Notes: generated by a model from the sequence alone, not told the origin. Shown: positions 1 to 5,452, numbered from the stretch's first letter. The stretch: 5,802 nucleotides of DNA from Desulfobacteraceae bacterium (GCA_024636355.1 JAGXHH010000110.1:1-5802), one strand, 5' to 3'. Program-made: numbers and translations.

Positions 1-1
1 T

Positions 2-844
2 TCCAAATATGTTTTCGAGCGGCGGGATATCCGGGAATCTATGGACGATATTTTCGGGCGGGAAGCGATTGATACCGTGGTGCATGCCGCTTACATCCTG
101 CCGCCGATTCATGACAAGAAACGGATGGAGGATATCAACATCGGCGGCACCCGCAATATCCTTGCCGCAGCGGTACAGGCCGGAGTCCGCCAGATCCTGT
201 ACACCAGTTCGACGACGGCTTACGGATTTTATCCGGACAATGACCGGCCGTTGACCGAAATCAGTCCCCTCCGGGGCAACGACGATTTCACCTATGCCAA
301 GAACAAGAAGGAAATCGAGAAGATCTTTGAATCGTTTATTGATGAACACCCGGAGATCACCGTCAGCATTGTCCGGCCCTGCTACGTGATCGGCCCCGGT
401 ATCGCCAATCCGCTGTCGACGCACCTGAAAAAGAAAATCGTGATCATGCCGTCAAATGTCGAGCCCTGGCAGTTCGTCCATGAAGACGATGTCGCCCGGG
501 CGATGCTGCTGCTTCTTGAACGGCAGCAGGGAGGCATTTACAACATCGCCGGAGAGGGGACCCTGACGTTTGATGAAATGATCCGTATGCTGGGAAATAT
601 TCCGCTTTACCTGCCCTGGTGGCTGCTGTATCCTGTGAACAACCTGGCCTGGTATCTCCGGTTGTCGTTTATCTCGGAATTTCCCTCGCCGGCCATGCGA
701 ATGATGGTCCGACCCTGGATCGCCGCCCCTGACAATCTGGTACGGGAAACCGGTTTTGAGTACCTGTACACCACCCGGGCGGCATTCGAGGATTTCGCCC
801 GATCGGTCGTTTCCGGTGGCATACCGGAAACGGTTCCGGCCTGA
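2..844 (+). CDS. NAD(P)-dependent epimerase/dehydratase, extended SDR family (5' end outside window)
   Basis: Probable cytosolic nucleotide-cofactor oxidoreductase of the extended short-chain dehydrogenase/reductase (NAD-epimerase or 3-beta-HSD-like) type; substrate unknown. The frame is open from the first full codon, and the residues before the first visible ATG (41) read like family sequence (a V..RDIR..... segment before DTVVHAAY), so the true start lies upstream. The Gly-rich Rossmann motif is missing for that reason. Visible landmarks in order are DTVVHAAY (residues lining the cofactor), INIGGTRNIL (the usual N..GT.N segment), YTSSTTAYG with the catalytic Ser/Thr region (200-226), and YAKNK, the catalytic YxxxK (293-307). 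A variable hydrophobic C-terminal part with two Trp-rich stretches follows. 280 residues are visible; relatives are usually 310-340, so roughly 30-60 are missing. An intrinsic terminator lies about 110 nt downstream, so this is probably the last gene of its unit. Family is certain; substrate (sugar nucleotide, sterol or other) cannot be read from the sequence. Confidence 0.9.
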   Translation, partial: SKYVFERRDIRESMDDIFGREAIDTVVHAAYILPPIHDKKRMEDINIGGTRNILAAAVQAGVRQILYTSSTTAYGFYPDNDRPLTEISPLRGNDDFTYAKNKKEIEKIFESFIDEHPEITVSIVRPCYVIGPGIANPLSTHLKKKIVIMPSNVEPWQFVHEDDVARAMLLLLERQQGGIYNIAGEGTLTFDEMIRMLGNIPLYLPWWLLYPVNNLAWYLRLSFISEFPSPAMRMMVRPWIAAPDNLVRETGFEYLYTTRAAFEDFARSVVSGGIPETVPA

Positions 845-914
845 ACGCGGGCGGTCCAGATTTGAGAGCCGGCTGCAATGCTCATCTTTGATGTTCAGTA
901 TGGTTTTTCTGAAC

Positions 915-939
915 CACGAAGGCACGAAGGGCACAAAGA
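915..939. repeat. Short tandem repeat, CACGAAGG type
   Basis: CACGAAGG occurs at 915-922 and again directly at 923-930, followed after one G by the related CACAAAGA (932-939). Blocks of this kind are scattered between genes in many environmental bacterial genomes and give rise to spurious predicted proteins containing NHEGTKGTKK. I infer that this is such an interspersed non-coding repeat. No function is evident. It lies between the epimerase stop codon and the terminator. Confidence 0.6.
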
Positions 940-954
940 AGGCGCGATACATTG

Positions 955-980
955 CGCTCAATTTCATTGAGCGTTTTTTT
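955..980 (+). terminator. Rho-independent terminator after the epimerase gene
   Basis: A perfect 8-bp stem (CGCTCAAT at 955-962 with ATTGAGCG at 966-973) closes a three-base TTC loop and is followed at once by seven T residues (974-980). This is the classic intrinsic terminator layout on the + strand. The opposite strand has no T-tract after the stem, so it should work in one direction only. It sits 110 nt after the epimerase stop and 100 nt before the transporter start, which places the two genes in separate transcription units. Confidence 0.88.
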
Positions 981-1011
981 CTTGCTCTTAATCTTGCACT
1001 TGATCTTAATC
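976..1011. repeat. Degenerate hexamer repeat, consensus TTNNNC
   Basis: From 976 the sequence reads as six successive hexamers that each begin TT and end C (976-981, 982-987, 988-993, 994-999, 1000-1005, 1006-1011). Two are identical (TTAATC) and the rest differ at the inner positions. The first unit is the tail of the terminator T-tract, so the array may have grown by slippage from it. No coding potential or regulatory role is visible. Confidence 0.55.
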
Positions 1012-1014
1012 CCG

Positions 1015-1037
1015 TCAAAAGCCTTTGGCCGTTTTGA
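1015..1037. repeat. Small imperfect inverted repeat ahead of the transporter gene
   Basis: TCAAAA (1015-1020) pairs with TTTTGA (1032-1037), and GCC (1021-1023) pairs with GGC (1027-1029) across a TTT loop; CG (1030-1031) is bulged. It ends 42 nt before the transporter ATG. It could be a weak operator or an mRNA leader hairpin, or chance. There is no T-tract, so it is not a terminator. Confidence 0.3.
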
Positions 1038-1079
1038 GCACATGGCGTCAATCAACGATTCGACTTTCGCAGGTCAGCG

Positions 1080-1949
1080 ATGACTTGGTTTACTCTCGCC
1101 CTTCTTGCGGCATTGGCGACCGCATCCCAGGATGCCTGGGTGAAGAAATGGTTTTCCGGATTCAACCCGTTTGAAATGTTTGCCATCCCCCTTGTTTTTT
1201 CCTTGCCTTTGACCCTGGTGAGCCTTACCTTCGTCTCGGTACCCCCGCTGGACAACATTTTTTTTGCCAGTTTTGCCGCCAGCCTGCCGTTAAATGCCGT
1301 ACCGTTTGTTCTCTACATGAAGGCGATCCGGCAGTCGCCGCTTTCGCTGACCGTTCCGTATCTGGCGTTTACACCGGTCTTCATGATCGGCACGGGGTTT
1401 TTCTTTTTAGATGAATTGCCGGATATATGGGGATTATCGGGCGTACTGGCCGTATGTGCGGGAAGCTATGTACTCAACCTGGACCTGTCGCGCTGGTCGT
1501 TGCTGGGACCGTTTAGGGCGTTTTTTCGGGAACCCGGCTCACAGATTATGCTGATTGTGGCTTTTTTCTTCAGCTTTTCATCGGTGATCGGCAAGCTCGC
1601 CATTCTGCATTCTTCGGTCATGTTTTTCCAGATGGCGTTTTTTGCCGCACTCGGCATCAGTTTGCCGGCCGTTTTATGGGCCTGGGGAAAAATCGACCCG
1701 GCCGCAATCGTCCGCTACCCCGTTAAATCGGTGGTGGCCGGCGGGTTGCTTTACCTGCAGGTCCTGTTTCATGGATTTGCCATTTCCATGACCAAGGCGG
1801 TCTACATGATTTCCGTCAAGCGACTGAGCATCCTTTTCGGCGTGATCTTCGGAGGGGTAATTTTTAAAGAGGAGAATATCCCTGTCCGGTTTGTCGGCGC
1901 CCTGTTGATGTTTTCCGGTGCCGTGACCATCCTGCTCCGGGCCCAATAA
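1080..1949 (+). CDS. EamA-domain (DMT superfamily) transporter, probable ten-helix inner-membrane permease
   Basis: An integral membrane protein of 289 residues, the usual length for EamA/RhaT-type drug/metabolite transporters, which export or exchange small metabolites across the cytoplasmic membrane. About ten hydrophobic segments can be read, arranged as two repeated EamA halves. The first half ends with a stretch typical of the family (YMKAIRQSPLSL, then a Pro-containing helix and FFFLDELP, about residues 79-114). The second half repeats it (AISMTKAVYMISVKRLS, then VIFGGVIFKEEN and a final helix, about 234-287). The acidic residue pairs after each of these helices (DE at 111-112, EE at 264-265) are the conserved family positions. 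The start at 1080 has a weak AGG (1071-1073) six bases upstream and leads straight into the first helix. Its own promoter is not recognisable. The neighbouring epimerase is separated by a terminator, so genomic context gives no substrate. Family assignment is firm; substrate unknown. Confidence 0.9.
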   Translation: MTWFTLALLAALATASQDAWVKKWFSGFNPFEMFAIPLVFSLPLTLVSLTFVSVPPLDNIFFASFAASLPLNAVPFVLYMKAIRQSPLSLTVPYLAFTPVFMIGTGFFFLDELPDIWGLSGVLAVCAGSYVLNLDLSRWSLLGPFRAFFREPGSQIMLIVAFFFSFSSVIGKLAILHSSVMFFQMAFFAALGISLPAVLWAWGKIDPAAIVRYPVKSVVAGGLLYLQVLFHGFAISMTKAVYMISVKRLSILFGVIFGGVIFKEENIPVRFVGALLMFSGAVTILLRAQ

Positions 1950-2004
1950 CGTCGCATCCAAGGGTTAAAAACATTTTGGTTATCCACTTCGCTCCAGCAA
2001 TTAT

Positions 2005-2052
2005 CAATTCGCAATTGGCCTTTGATTAATCTTCCGAATCAATTGTGAATTG
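2005..2052. repeat. AATTG-type inverted repeat (hairpin)
   Basis: CAATTCGCAATTG (2005-2017) faces CAATTGTGAATTG (2040-2052). The arms are complementary at 12 of 13 positions, with 22 bases between. Each arm is itself nearly palindromic. Sequences like this recur between genes in many environmental bacterial genomes, so I read it as an interspersed intergenic repeat. It lacks a T-tract, so a terminator role for the transporter is unlikely, though an RNA-stabilising hairpin remains possible. Confidence 0.6.
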
Positions 2053-2068
2053 TGCCAGTTAATGATTT

Positions 2069-2130
2069 CTCTCGCAGAGCCGCTGAGGACGCGGAGAGTT
2101 CCTCTGCGCTCCCAGCGCCCTCTGCGAGAG
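2069..2130. repeat. GC-rich hairpin repeat, CTCTCGCAGAG type
   Basis: A perfect 11-bp terminal pairing (CTCTCGCAGAG at 2069-2079 with CTCTGCGAGAG at 2120-2130) continues inward with further paired blocks (CGCTG at 2081-2085 with CAGCG at 2113-2117, and a CGC.GAG stretch pairing with CTCTGCG at 2102-2108). The whole 62 bp forms a long imperfect hairpin. It resembles the dispersed family that yields spurious peptides such as SRRAAEDAE in automatic annotations. No transposase is present; it may be a small non-autonomous or REP-like element. Confidence 0.65.
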
Positions 2131-2277
2131 GATATTGGATCTCCTTTGGCGCCAAAAAGTTTAGGATTGTCCATCACTGGAGTTTTTACATGCTCTTCAG
2201 GGTAATCCTGAGATTCAGCCAAGTGCCGATCCGTGCATCTGTCGTTTGCGAAGTGAAAAAAACGGGCTTTTGGTTTT

Positions 2278-2321
2278 TAACAAATTTGTTATTCTGCTTG
2301 CCAATAAACTACAAATTTGTA
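2278..2321. promoter_or_regulatory. Paired palindromic operators, candidate enhancer (UAS) for the sigma-54 promoter
   Basis: TAACAAATTTGTTA (2278-2291) is a perfect 14-bp palindrome and TACAAATTTGTA (2310-2321) is a perfect 12-bp palindrome. They share the ten-base core ACAAATTTGT. Their centres are 31 bp apart, close to three turns of B-DNA, so two dimers would sit on the same face. They lie about 108 and 139 bp upstream of the predicted start site, the range in which sigma-54 activators bind. The core does not match the enteric NtrC site (TGCACC/GGTGCA halves), so the binding protein is unknown. A repressor would be the alternative reading. Confidence 0.6.
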
Positions 2322-2396
2322 AGGCTTTACTGGACACTTCCTGTCTGTCTGATTTTAATATCAATAAAATCCGGGATGTTGCTGTTTTTATCAAAA

Positions 2397-2412
2397 TGGC
2401 ATGCGTTTTGCT
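2397..2412 (+). promoter_or_regulatory. Sigma-54 (RpoN) promoter for the glutamate synthase operon
   Basis: TGGCATGCGTTTTGCT matches the sigma-54 consensus TGGCACG-N4-TTGCW at every defined position but one (T for C at the sixth). The invariant GG (2398-2399) and GC (2410-2411) are separated by exactly ten bases, as required. The predicted start site is near 2423, giving a leader of about 124 nt before the amidotransferase ATG. Sigma-54 control is common for nitrogen-assimilation genes, which fits the genes that follow. Upstream palindromes supply a candidate activator site. A partial IHF-like match (TATCAA at 2359-2364, with only one of three distal bases) lies between them and is too weak to call. 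Confidence 0.78.
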
Positions 2413-2530
2413 TACCATTAAAGGCGCTTTGTTAAAGGCCGAAAAACACGAAATCCCTTGAGGCTTCTCCGGTCGTATTTGAATTGAAGATCTGCCGGGT
2501 CGGCGTGCAGGGACTTGTTAAGACAATAAT

Positions 2531-2537
2531 GAAGGAG
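2531..2537 (+). promoter_or_regulatory. Ribosome binding site of the amidotransferase gene
   Basis: GAAGGAG is followed by nine bases and the ATG at 2547. A three-codon reading frame (ATG at 2529, stop at 2538-2540) overlaps it and is probably accidental. The site supports the start that gives Met-Cys. Confidence 0.8.
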
Positions 2538-2546
2538 TAACCAATT

Positions 2547-3677
2547 ATGTGCCGGTTGATCGCCATTACCAGTGACACGCCGGTGTCGCCCATGGTCGCC
2601 CTAAACGCCCTGGACGTTATGCGCGAAGGGCATGACGGCTCCGGGGTCGGTCTGTTTCTGCGGGACCTGGGCGGTCCCTGGGAAGACATGAAAGACGCGC
2701 CGATCCTGTCGGGGATTTTCACCGAAGCCGGGATCCGGCGACTCGACAACTATATGATCGATCTCGGGTTCCTGACCAAGTACAAGGTGTCGATCAAGGC
2801 GCCGAAAGTACCCCCAGCGGGCGTGCCCAAGCGGGATCTCTACCTGATCCGGGCCTATGAGTACCCGGAGGAATGGGACGGCCTGACCGATTTCGACCGC
2901 CTGTCCCGGCTGGTCAATATTCGCCTGAAACTCCAGGAAATGGGCCGGGAGGAAAACGATATGATCGTCTTTTCGTTCTGGCCGGACACCATCATGATCA
3001 AGGAGATCGGTGATCCGATGACCGTCGGCCGCTACCTGGAACTGGGAAACGAGAAGTTAAATGCCCGGGTTGTCATGGCCCAGGGGCGGCAGAACACGAA
3101 TTACGCCATAAACCTCTATGCGTGCCATCCCTTTTTCCTCCAGGGCTTTTCCACCATGACCAACGGGGAGAACACCGCGTTCGTGCCGATCCGCGAATAC
3201 CTGATGTCCCGGGGTGAACCGGGATATACCGGGTTTTTTTCGGACTCTGAAGTCTTCGTCCATATCCTGCATTACGCCCAGACCCATCTCGGTCTCGACC
3301 TGGCATCCTACAAGCATATCATCACGCCCCTGCAGGATGCGGATCTGGAATCCCACCCGAACGGGGATTTTCTGACGCACCTGAAACGGACCTGCCGGAA
3401 ACTCATCATTGACGGTCCCAACTGCGTGATCGGGGTGCTGCCGGACAACACGATGTTCATGACCCAGGACCGGAAAAAACTGCGCCCCGGCGTGGTGGGT
3501 GGAAAACCGGGCATGTACGTCTTTTCATCCGAGGTGTGCGGCCTCGATTACATTATGCCGGACCGGGACGCCCGGACCGATTTTCAACCGATGCATCTGG
3601 ATACGGCGATCGTCCGACCCGATCGCCTGGAGGTGAACATATGTCGACAGACACAAAGATTATCCCATCTTCATTAG
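2547..3677 (+). CDS. gltB1: Glutamate synthase domain 1: class II glutamine amidotransferase
   Basis: Glutaminase part of a split glutamate synthase (COG-style name GltB1): it hydrolyses glutamine and supplies ammonia to the synthase protein encoded next. The protein begins Met-Cys; removal of Met exposes Cys2, the Ntn-hydrolase nucleophile, which fixes the start. Other family landmarks are GHDGSGVG (28-35), HPF (194-196), TNGEN (205-209; the Asn-Gly of the oxyanion hole), SDSEV (232-236), and DRKKLRP with SSEV (308-314, 327-330) near the C-terminus. At 376 residues it is the size of the stand-alone domain, not the roughly 1500-residue bacterial GltB. The last eleven residues (after about 365) are read through the ribosome binding site and start of the next gene and look like a fortuitous tail. 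The gene is preceded by a sigma-54-type promoter and overlaps the FMN subunit gene by 37 nt, so translational coupling is likely. The class is certain. A role in a related enzyme such as N-methylglutamate synthase is the main alternative, less likely because the next protein carries a ferredoxin domain. Confidence 0.92.
   Translation: MCRLIAITSDTPVSPMVALNALDVMREGHDGSGVGLFLRDLGGPWEDMKDAPILSGIFTEAGIRRLDNYMIDLGFLTKYKVSIKAPKVPPAGVPKRDLYLIRAYEYPEEWDGLTDFDRLSRLVNIRLKLQEMGREENDMIVFSFWPDTIMIKEIGDPMTVGRYLELGNEKLNARVVMAQGRQNTNYAINLYACHPFFLQGFSTMTNGENTAFVPIREYLMSRGEPGYTGFFSDSEVFVHILHYAQTHLGLDLASYKHIITPLQDADLESHPNGDFLTHLKRTCRKLIIDGPNCVIGVLPDNTMFMTQDRKKLRPGVVGGKPGMYVFSSEVCGLDYIMPDRDARTDFQPMHLDTAIVRPDRLEVNICRQTQRLSHLH
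3629..3636 (+). promoter_or_regulatory. Strong internal ribosome binding site that sets the FMN subunit start
   Basis: GGAGGTGA, an almost full anti-16S match, lies inside the 3' end of the amidotransferase gene, four bases before the ATG at 3641. It decides against the longer reading from an ATG at 3536, whose 35 extra residues are Arg/Pro/Gly-rich, unrelated to the family and simply shadow the amidotransferase frame. Confidence 0.88.
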
Positions 3678-5275
3678 CGATCAAGGACCTGCCCTGGCAG
3701 ATCGCGTGGGATAAGGATAAATGCACCCTGTGCGGGCGGTGCACCGCCGTCTGCCCGGTCAATGCCATCGAACTCGGCGTGTTCCGCAAGCGGGTCGTCG
3801 AAGTCGATATCAACGCCCCTCGGCAGCCGGGAAATGTATTTAAAACGTTTAACGGCATCCGGCAGCGGACCGCCCCGGCCTACAGTTGCGTCGGGTGCGC
3901 CATGTGCAATATGGTCTGCCCCAACGACTGCATCAAGCCGATGGCCTCCGACGAGGCCGACAAGTTGAAATTTCACCTGAACCAGGGCGGTCAGGCCGAA
4001 CGGCGGGGCGGGCGCCGCAATGACCCGGGCGGCGTGCTCGACCGGATCAAGTTCATCCGGATTTCCATGCTCACCGACCCGGCACTCGACGCCGGCCGGC
4101 ACGAGTTCGAGATGCGGACCCTGCTGGGGCGGATTTATCCGCCGGAACAGAACATGGAAATGCTGCGCACCCACGGCTGGATACCGCCGGTCCGTGAAAT
4201 CTATCCCCTGATCATCGGCGGCATGTCGTTCGGGGCGCTCTCGCCCACCATGTGGGAAGGGCTCCAGATGGGCGTGGCGTACTTAAACGAGGAACTCGGT
4301 ATGCCGGTGCGCATCTGCACCGGCGAGGGAGGATGCCCGCCGCGTCTGCTCCGGTCCCGGTTCCTGCGCTACGTGATCCTGCAGATCGCCAGCGGCTATT
4401 TCGGGTGGGACGAGATCATCCATGCCATCCCGGAGATGCAGGTCGACCCGTGCGCCATCGAGATCAAGTACGGCCAGGGAGCCAAGCCGGGAGACGGGGG
4501 TCTGCTCATGTGGCACAAGGTCAACAAGCTGATCGCGGCCATCCGCGGGGTGCCCGACGGCGTGAGCCTGCCGAGCCCGCCGACCCACCAGACCCAGTAT
4601 TCGATCGAAGAGTCCGTGGCCAAGATGATCCAGTCGATGTACATGGCCTGGGGTTTCCGGGTGCCGGTATACCCGAAGATTTCCGGGAGCTCGACGGCGC
4701 TGGCCGTGTTGAACAACCTGACCCGGAACCCCTATGCCGCGGGTCTGGCCATCGACGGTGAAGACGGCGGCACCGGGGCGGCCTACAACGTGTCGATGAA
4801 CCACATGGGGCATCCGATCGCCAGCAGCCTGCGGGACTGTTATCAGAACCTTGTATCCCTGGGCCAGCAGAACGAAATCCCCTTGTTTGCCGGTGGCGGC
4901 GTCGGAAAGAACGGCAACCTGGCGGCCAATGCCGCCGCCCTGATCATGCTGGGCGCCAGCGGCGTGCAGATCGGCAAATCGCTCATGCAGTCGGCGGCCG
5001 GGTGCCTGGGGTCCGAAACCCGGCGCTGCAACATCTGCAACATCGGCCGGTGCCCCAAGGGGATCACATCCCAGGACCCGCGGCTGTACCGGCGGCTCGA
5101 TCCCGATGACGTCGCGCAGCGGGTGGTCGATGTATTCGTCAGCTTCGACACGGAATTCCGCAAAATCGTCGCCCCCCTGGGACGCTCGACCACCCTGCCG
5201 ATCGGCATGTCCGATGCCCTGGGAATCGATGACAAGGATATCGCCGAGCGGCTGAAGATCAAGTATGTGGTGTGA
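3641..5275 (+). CDS. gltB2: Glutamate synthase domain 2: ferredoxin domain fused to FMN-dependent synthase
   Basis: Central catalytic part of a split glutamate synthase (GltB2): condenses ammonia with 2-oxoglutarate and reduces the iminoglutarate to glutamate on FMN. The 544-residue protein starts with two 4Fe-4S motifs, C28/C31/C34/C38 and C83/C86/C89/C93, then a linker and the (beta/alpha)8 synthase barrel. Barrel landmarks are GGMSFGALS (193-201), GEGG (228-231), YGQGAKPGDGG (277-287), SPPTHQTQYSIEE (312-324), GEDGGTGA (373-380) and GGGVGKNG (418-425, FMN phosphate loop). The cysteine cluster near the C-terminus, C463-x2-C466-x4-C471 followed by PKGITSQDP, is where glutamate synthases bind a 3Fe-4S cluster, but the usual spacing is C-x5-C-x4-C. 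The ferredoxin region, as in archaeal-type enzymes, suggests electrons arrive from ferredoxin or a separate oxidoreductase, not from a fused GltD. The 37-nt overlap with the amidotransferase gene and the strong ribosome binding site indicate one operon. Function is well supported; the electron donor is inferred. Confidence 0.93.
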   Translation: MSTDTKIIPSSLAIKDLPWQIAWDKDKCTLCGRCTAVCPVNAIELGVFRKRVVEVDINAPRQPGNVFKTFNGIRQRTAPAYSCVGCAMCNMVCPNDCIKPMASDEADKLKFHLNQGGQAERRGGRRNDPGGVLDRIKFIRISMLTDPALDAGRHEFEMRTLLGRIYPPEQNMEMLRTHGWIPPVREIYPLIIGGMSFGALSPTMWEGLQMGVAYLNEELGMPVRICTGEGGCPPRLLRSRFLRYVILQIASGYFGWDEIIHAIPEMQVDPCAIEIKYGQGAKPGDGGLLMWHKVNKLIAAIRGVPDGVSLPSPPTHQTQYSIEESVAKMIQSMYMAWGFRVPVYPKISGSSTALAVLNNLTRNPYAAGLAIDGEDGGTGAAYNVSMNHMGHPIASSLRDCYQNLVSLGQQNEIPLFAGGGVGKNGNLAANAAALIMLGASGVQIGKSLMQSAAGCLGSETRRCNICNIGRCPKGITSQDPRLYRRLDPDDVAQRVVDVFVSFDTEFRKIVAPLGRSTTLPIGMSDALGIDDKDIAERLKIKYVV

Positions 5276-5283
5276 TTTAAAGG

Positions 5284-5426
5284 CAGAATTCAGGAGCCAG
5301 AATCCAGAATCCAGAAGATATGGGAAGTCGCTTCGCTCCTGTATTTTATATATAATTTGAGCCGTAGGTGAATCCTTTATTCTGGATTCTGACTCCTGGC
5401 TCCTGGATTCCGGTTTTTGAATTCTG
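5284..5426. repeat. Large inverted-repeat element in the gltB2-gltB3 gap
   Basis: The outer arms CAGAATTC (5284-5291) and GAATTCTG (5419-5426) pair perfectly. The main arms 5291-5310 and 5379-5398 pair at 19 of 20 positions, leaving a 68-nt AT-rich centre. The right arm carries about 21 extra bases between its two blocks. The left arm contains three near-identical 7-mers (CCAGAAT, CCAGAAT, CCAGAAG; 5297-5317), and CTGGCTCC occurs twice on the right (5396-5403, 5424-5431). The element fills most of the spacer. Repeats built from CAGAATCCAGAATTC-like words are frequent between genes of deltaproteobacteria, so I infer a dispersed, possibly MITE-like element. There is no T-tract after the stem. 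A perfect TATAAT (5351-5356) in the centre has no convincing -35 partner. Confidence 0.75.
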
Positions 5427-5452
5427 GCTCCATAAAGTTCTCAACTGAATTA

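Larger units (their letters stand above)
1950..2546. other. 597-bp non-coding region between transporter and glutamate synthase operon
   Basis: No credible gene lies here. The open frames present start inside repeats, lack ribosome binding sites and give low-complexity or hydrophobic nonsense. The left part (to about 2132) is repeat-derived: an AATTG hairpin and a GC-rich hairpin repeat. The stretch 2133-2277 shows nothing I can name. The right part (2278-2546) is AT-rich and carries paired palindromes, a sigma-54-type promoter, a leader and the ribosome binding site of the amidotransferase gene. No T-tailed hairpin is found after the transporter, so its terminator is unidentified. Confidence 0.75.

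Noticed and set aside
756..1037. A 93-codon + strand frame overlapping the epimerase 3' end
   Set aside because: It is a shadow of the epimerase gene that continues through the CACGAAGG repeat and the terminator; the NHEGTKGTKK peptide is a known repeat artefact.
452..1051. A 199-codon minus strand frame
   Set aside because: It is antisense to the epimerase and reads through the terminator; its composition is Arg/Gly/Pro-rich as expected of a shadow frame in GC-rich DNA.
2359..2371. IHF site between the operators and the sigma-54 promoter
   Set aside because: Only the WATCAA half matches; the distal TTR has one of three bases, so it is too weak to annotate.
2052..2435. A 127-codon open frame in the spacer before the glutamate synthase operon
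   Set aside because: It begins inside the GC-rich hairpin repeat, has no ribosome binding site, runs across the operator palindromes and the sigma-54 promoter, and resembles no protein family.
2423..2546. A glutamine riboswitch or other structured leader
   Set aside because: No recognisable aptamer core; only a 4-bp GCCG/CGGC hairpin (2494-2504) and small chance pairings are visible.
3536..3640. Extended N-terminus for the FMN subunit from the ATG at 3536
   Set aside because: The 35 added residues have no family similarity, and the strong GGAGGTGA precedes the internal ATG at 3641.
3674..4813. Long minus strand frames opposite the FMN subunit (3674-4174, 4283-4813)
   Set aside because: They are antisense shadows caused by high GC at codon third positions; the + strand has unmistakable enzyme motifs throughout.
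5291..5398. Transcription terminator after the FMN subunit
   Set aside because: The stem is strong but its loop is 68 nt and no T-tract follows the right arm; a repeat element explains it better.
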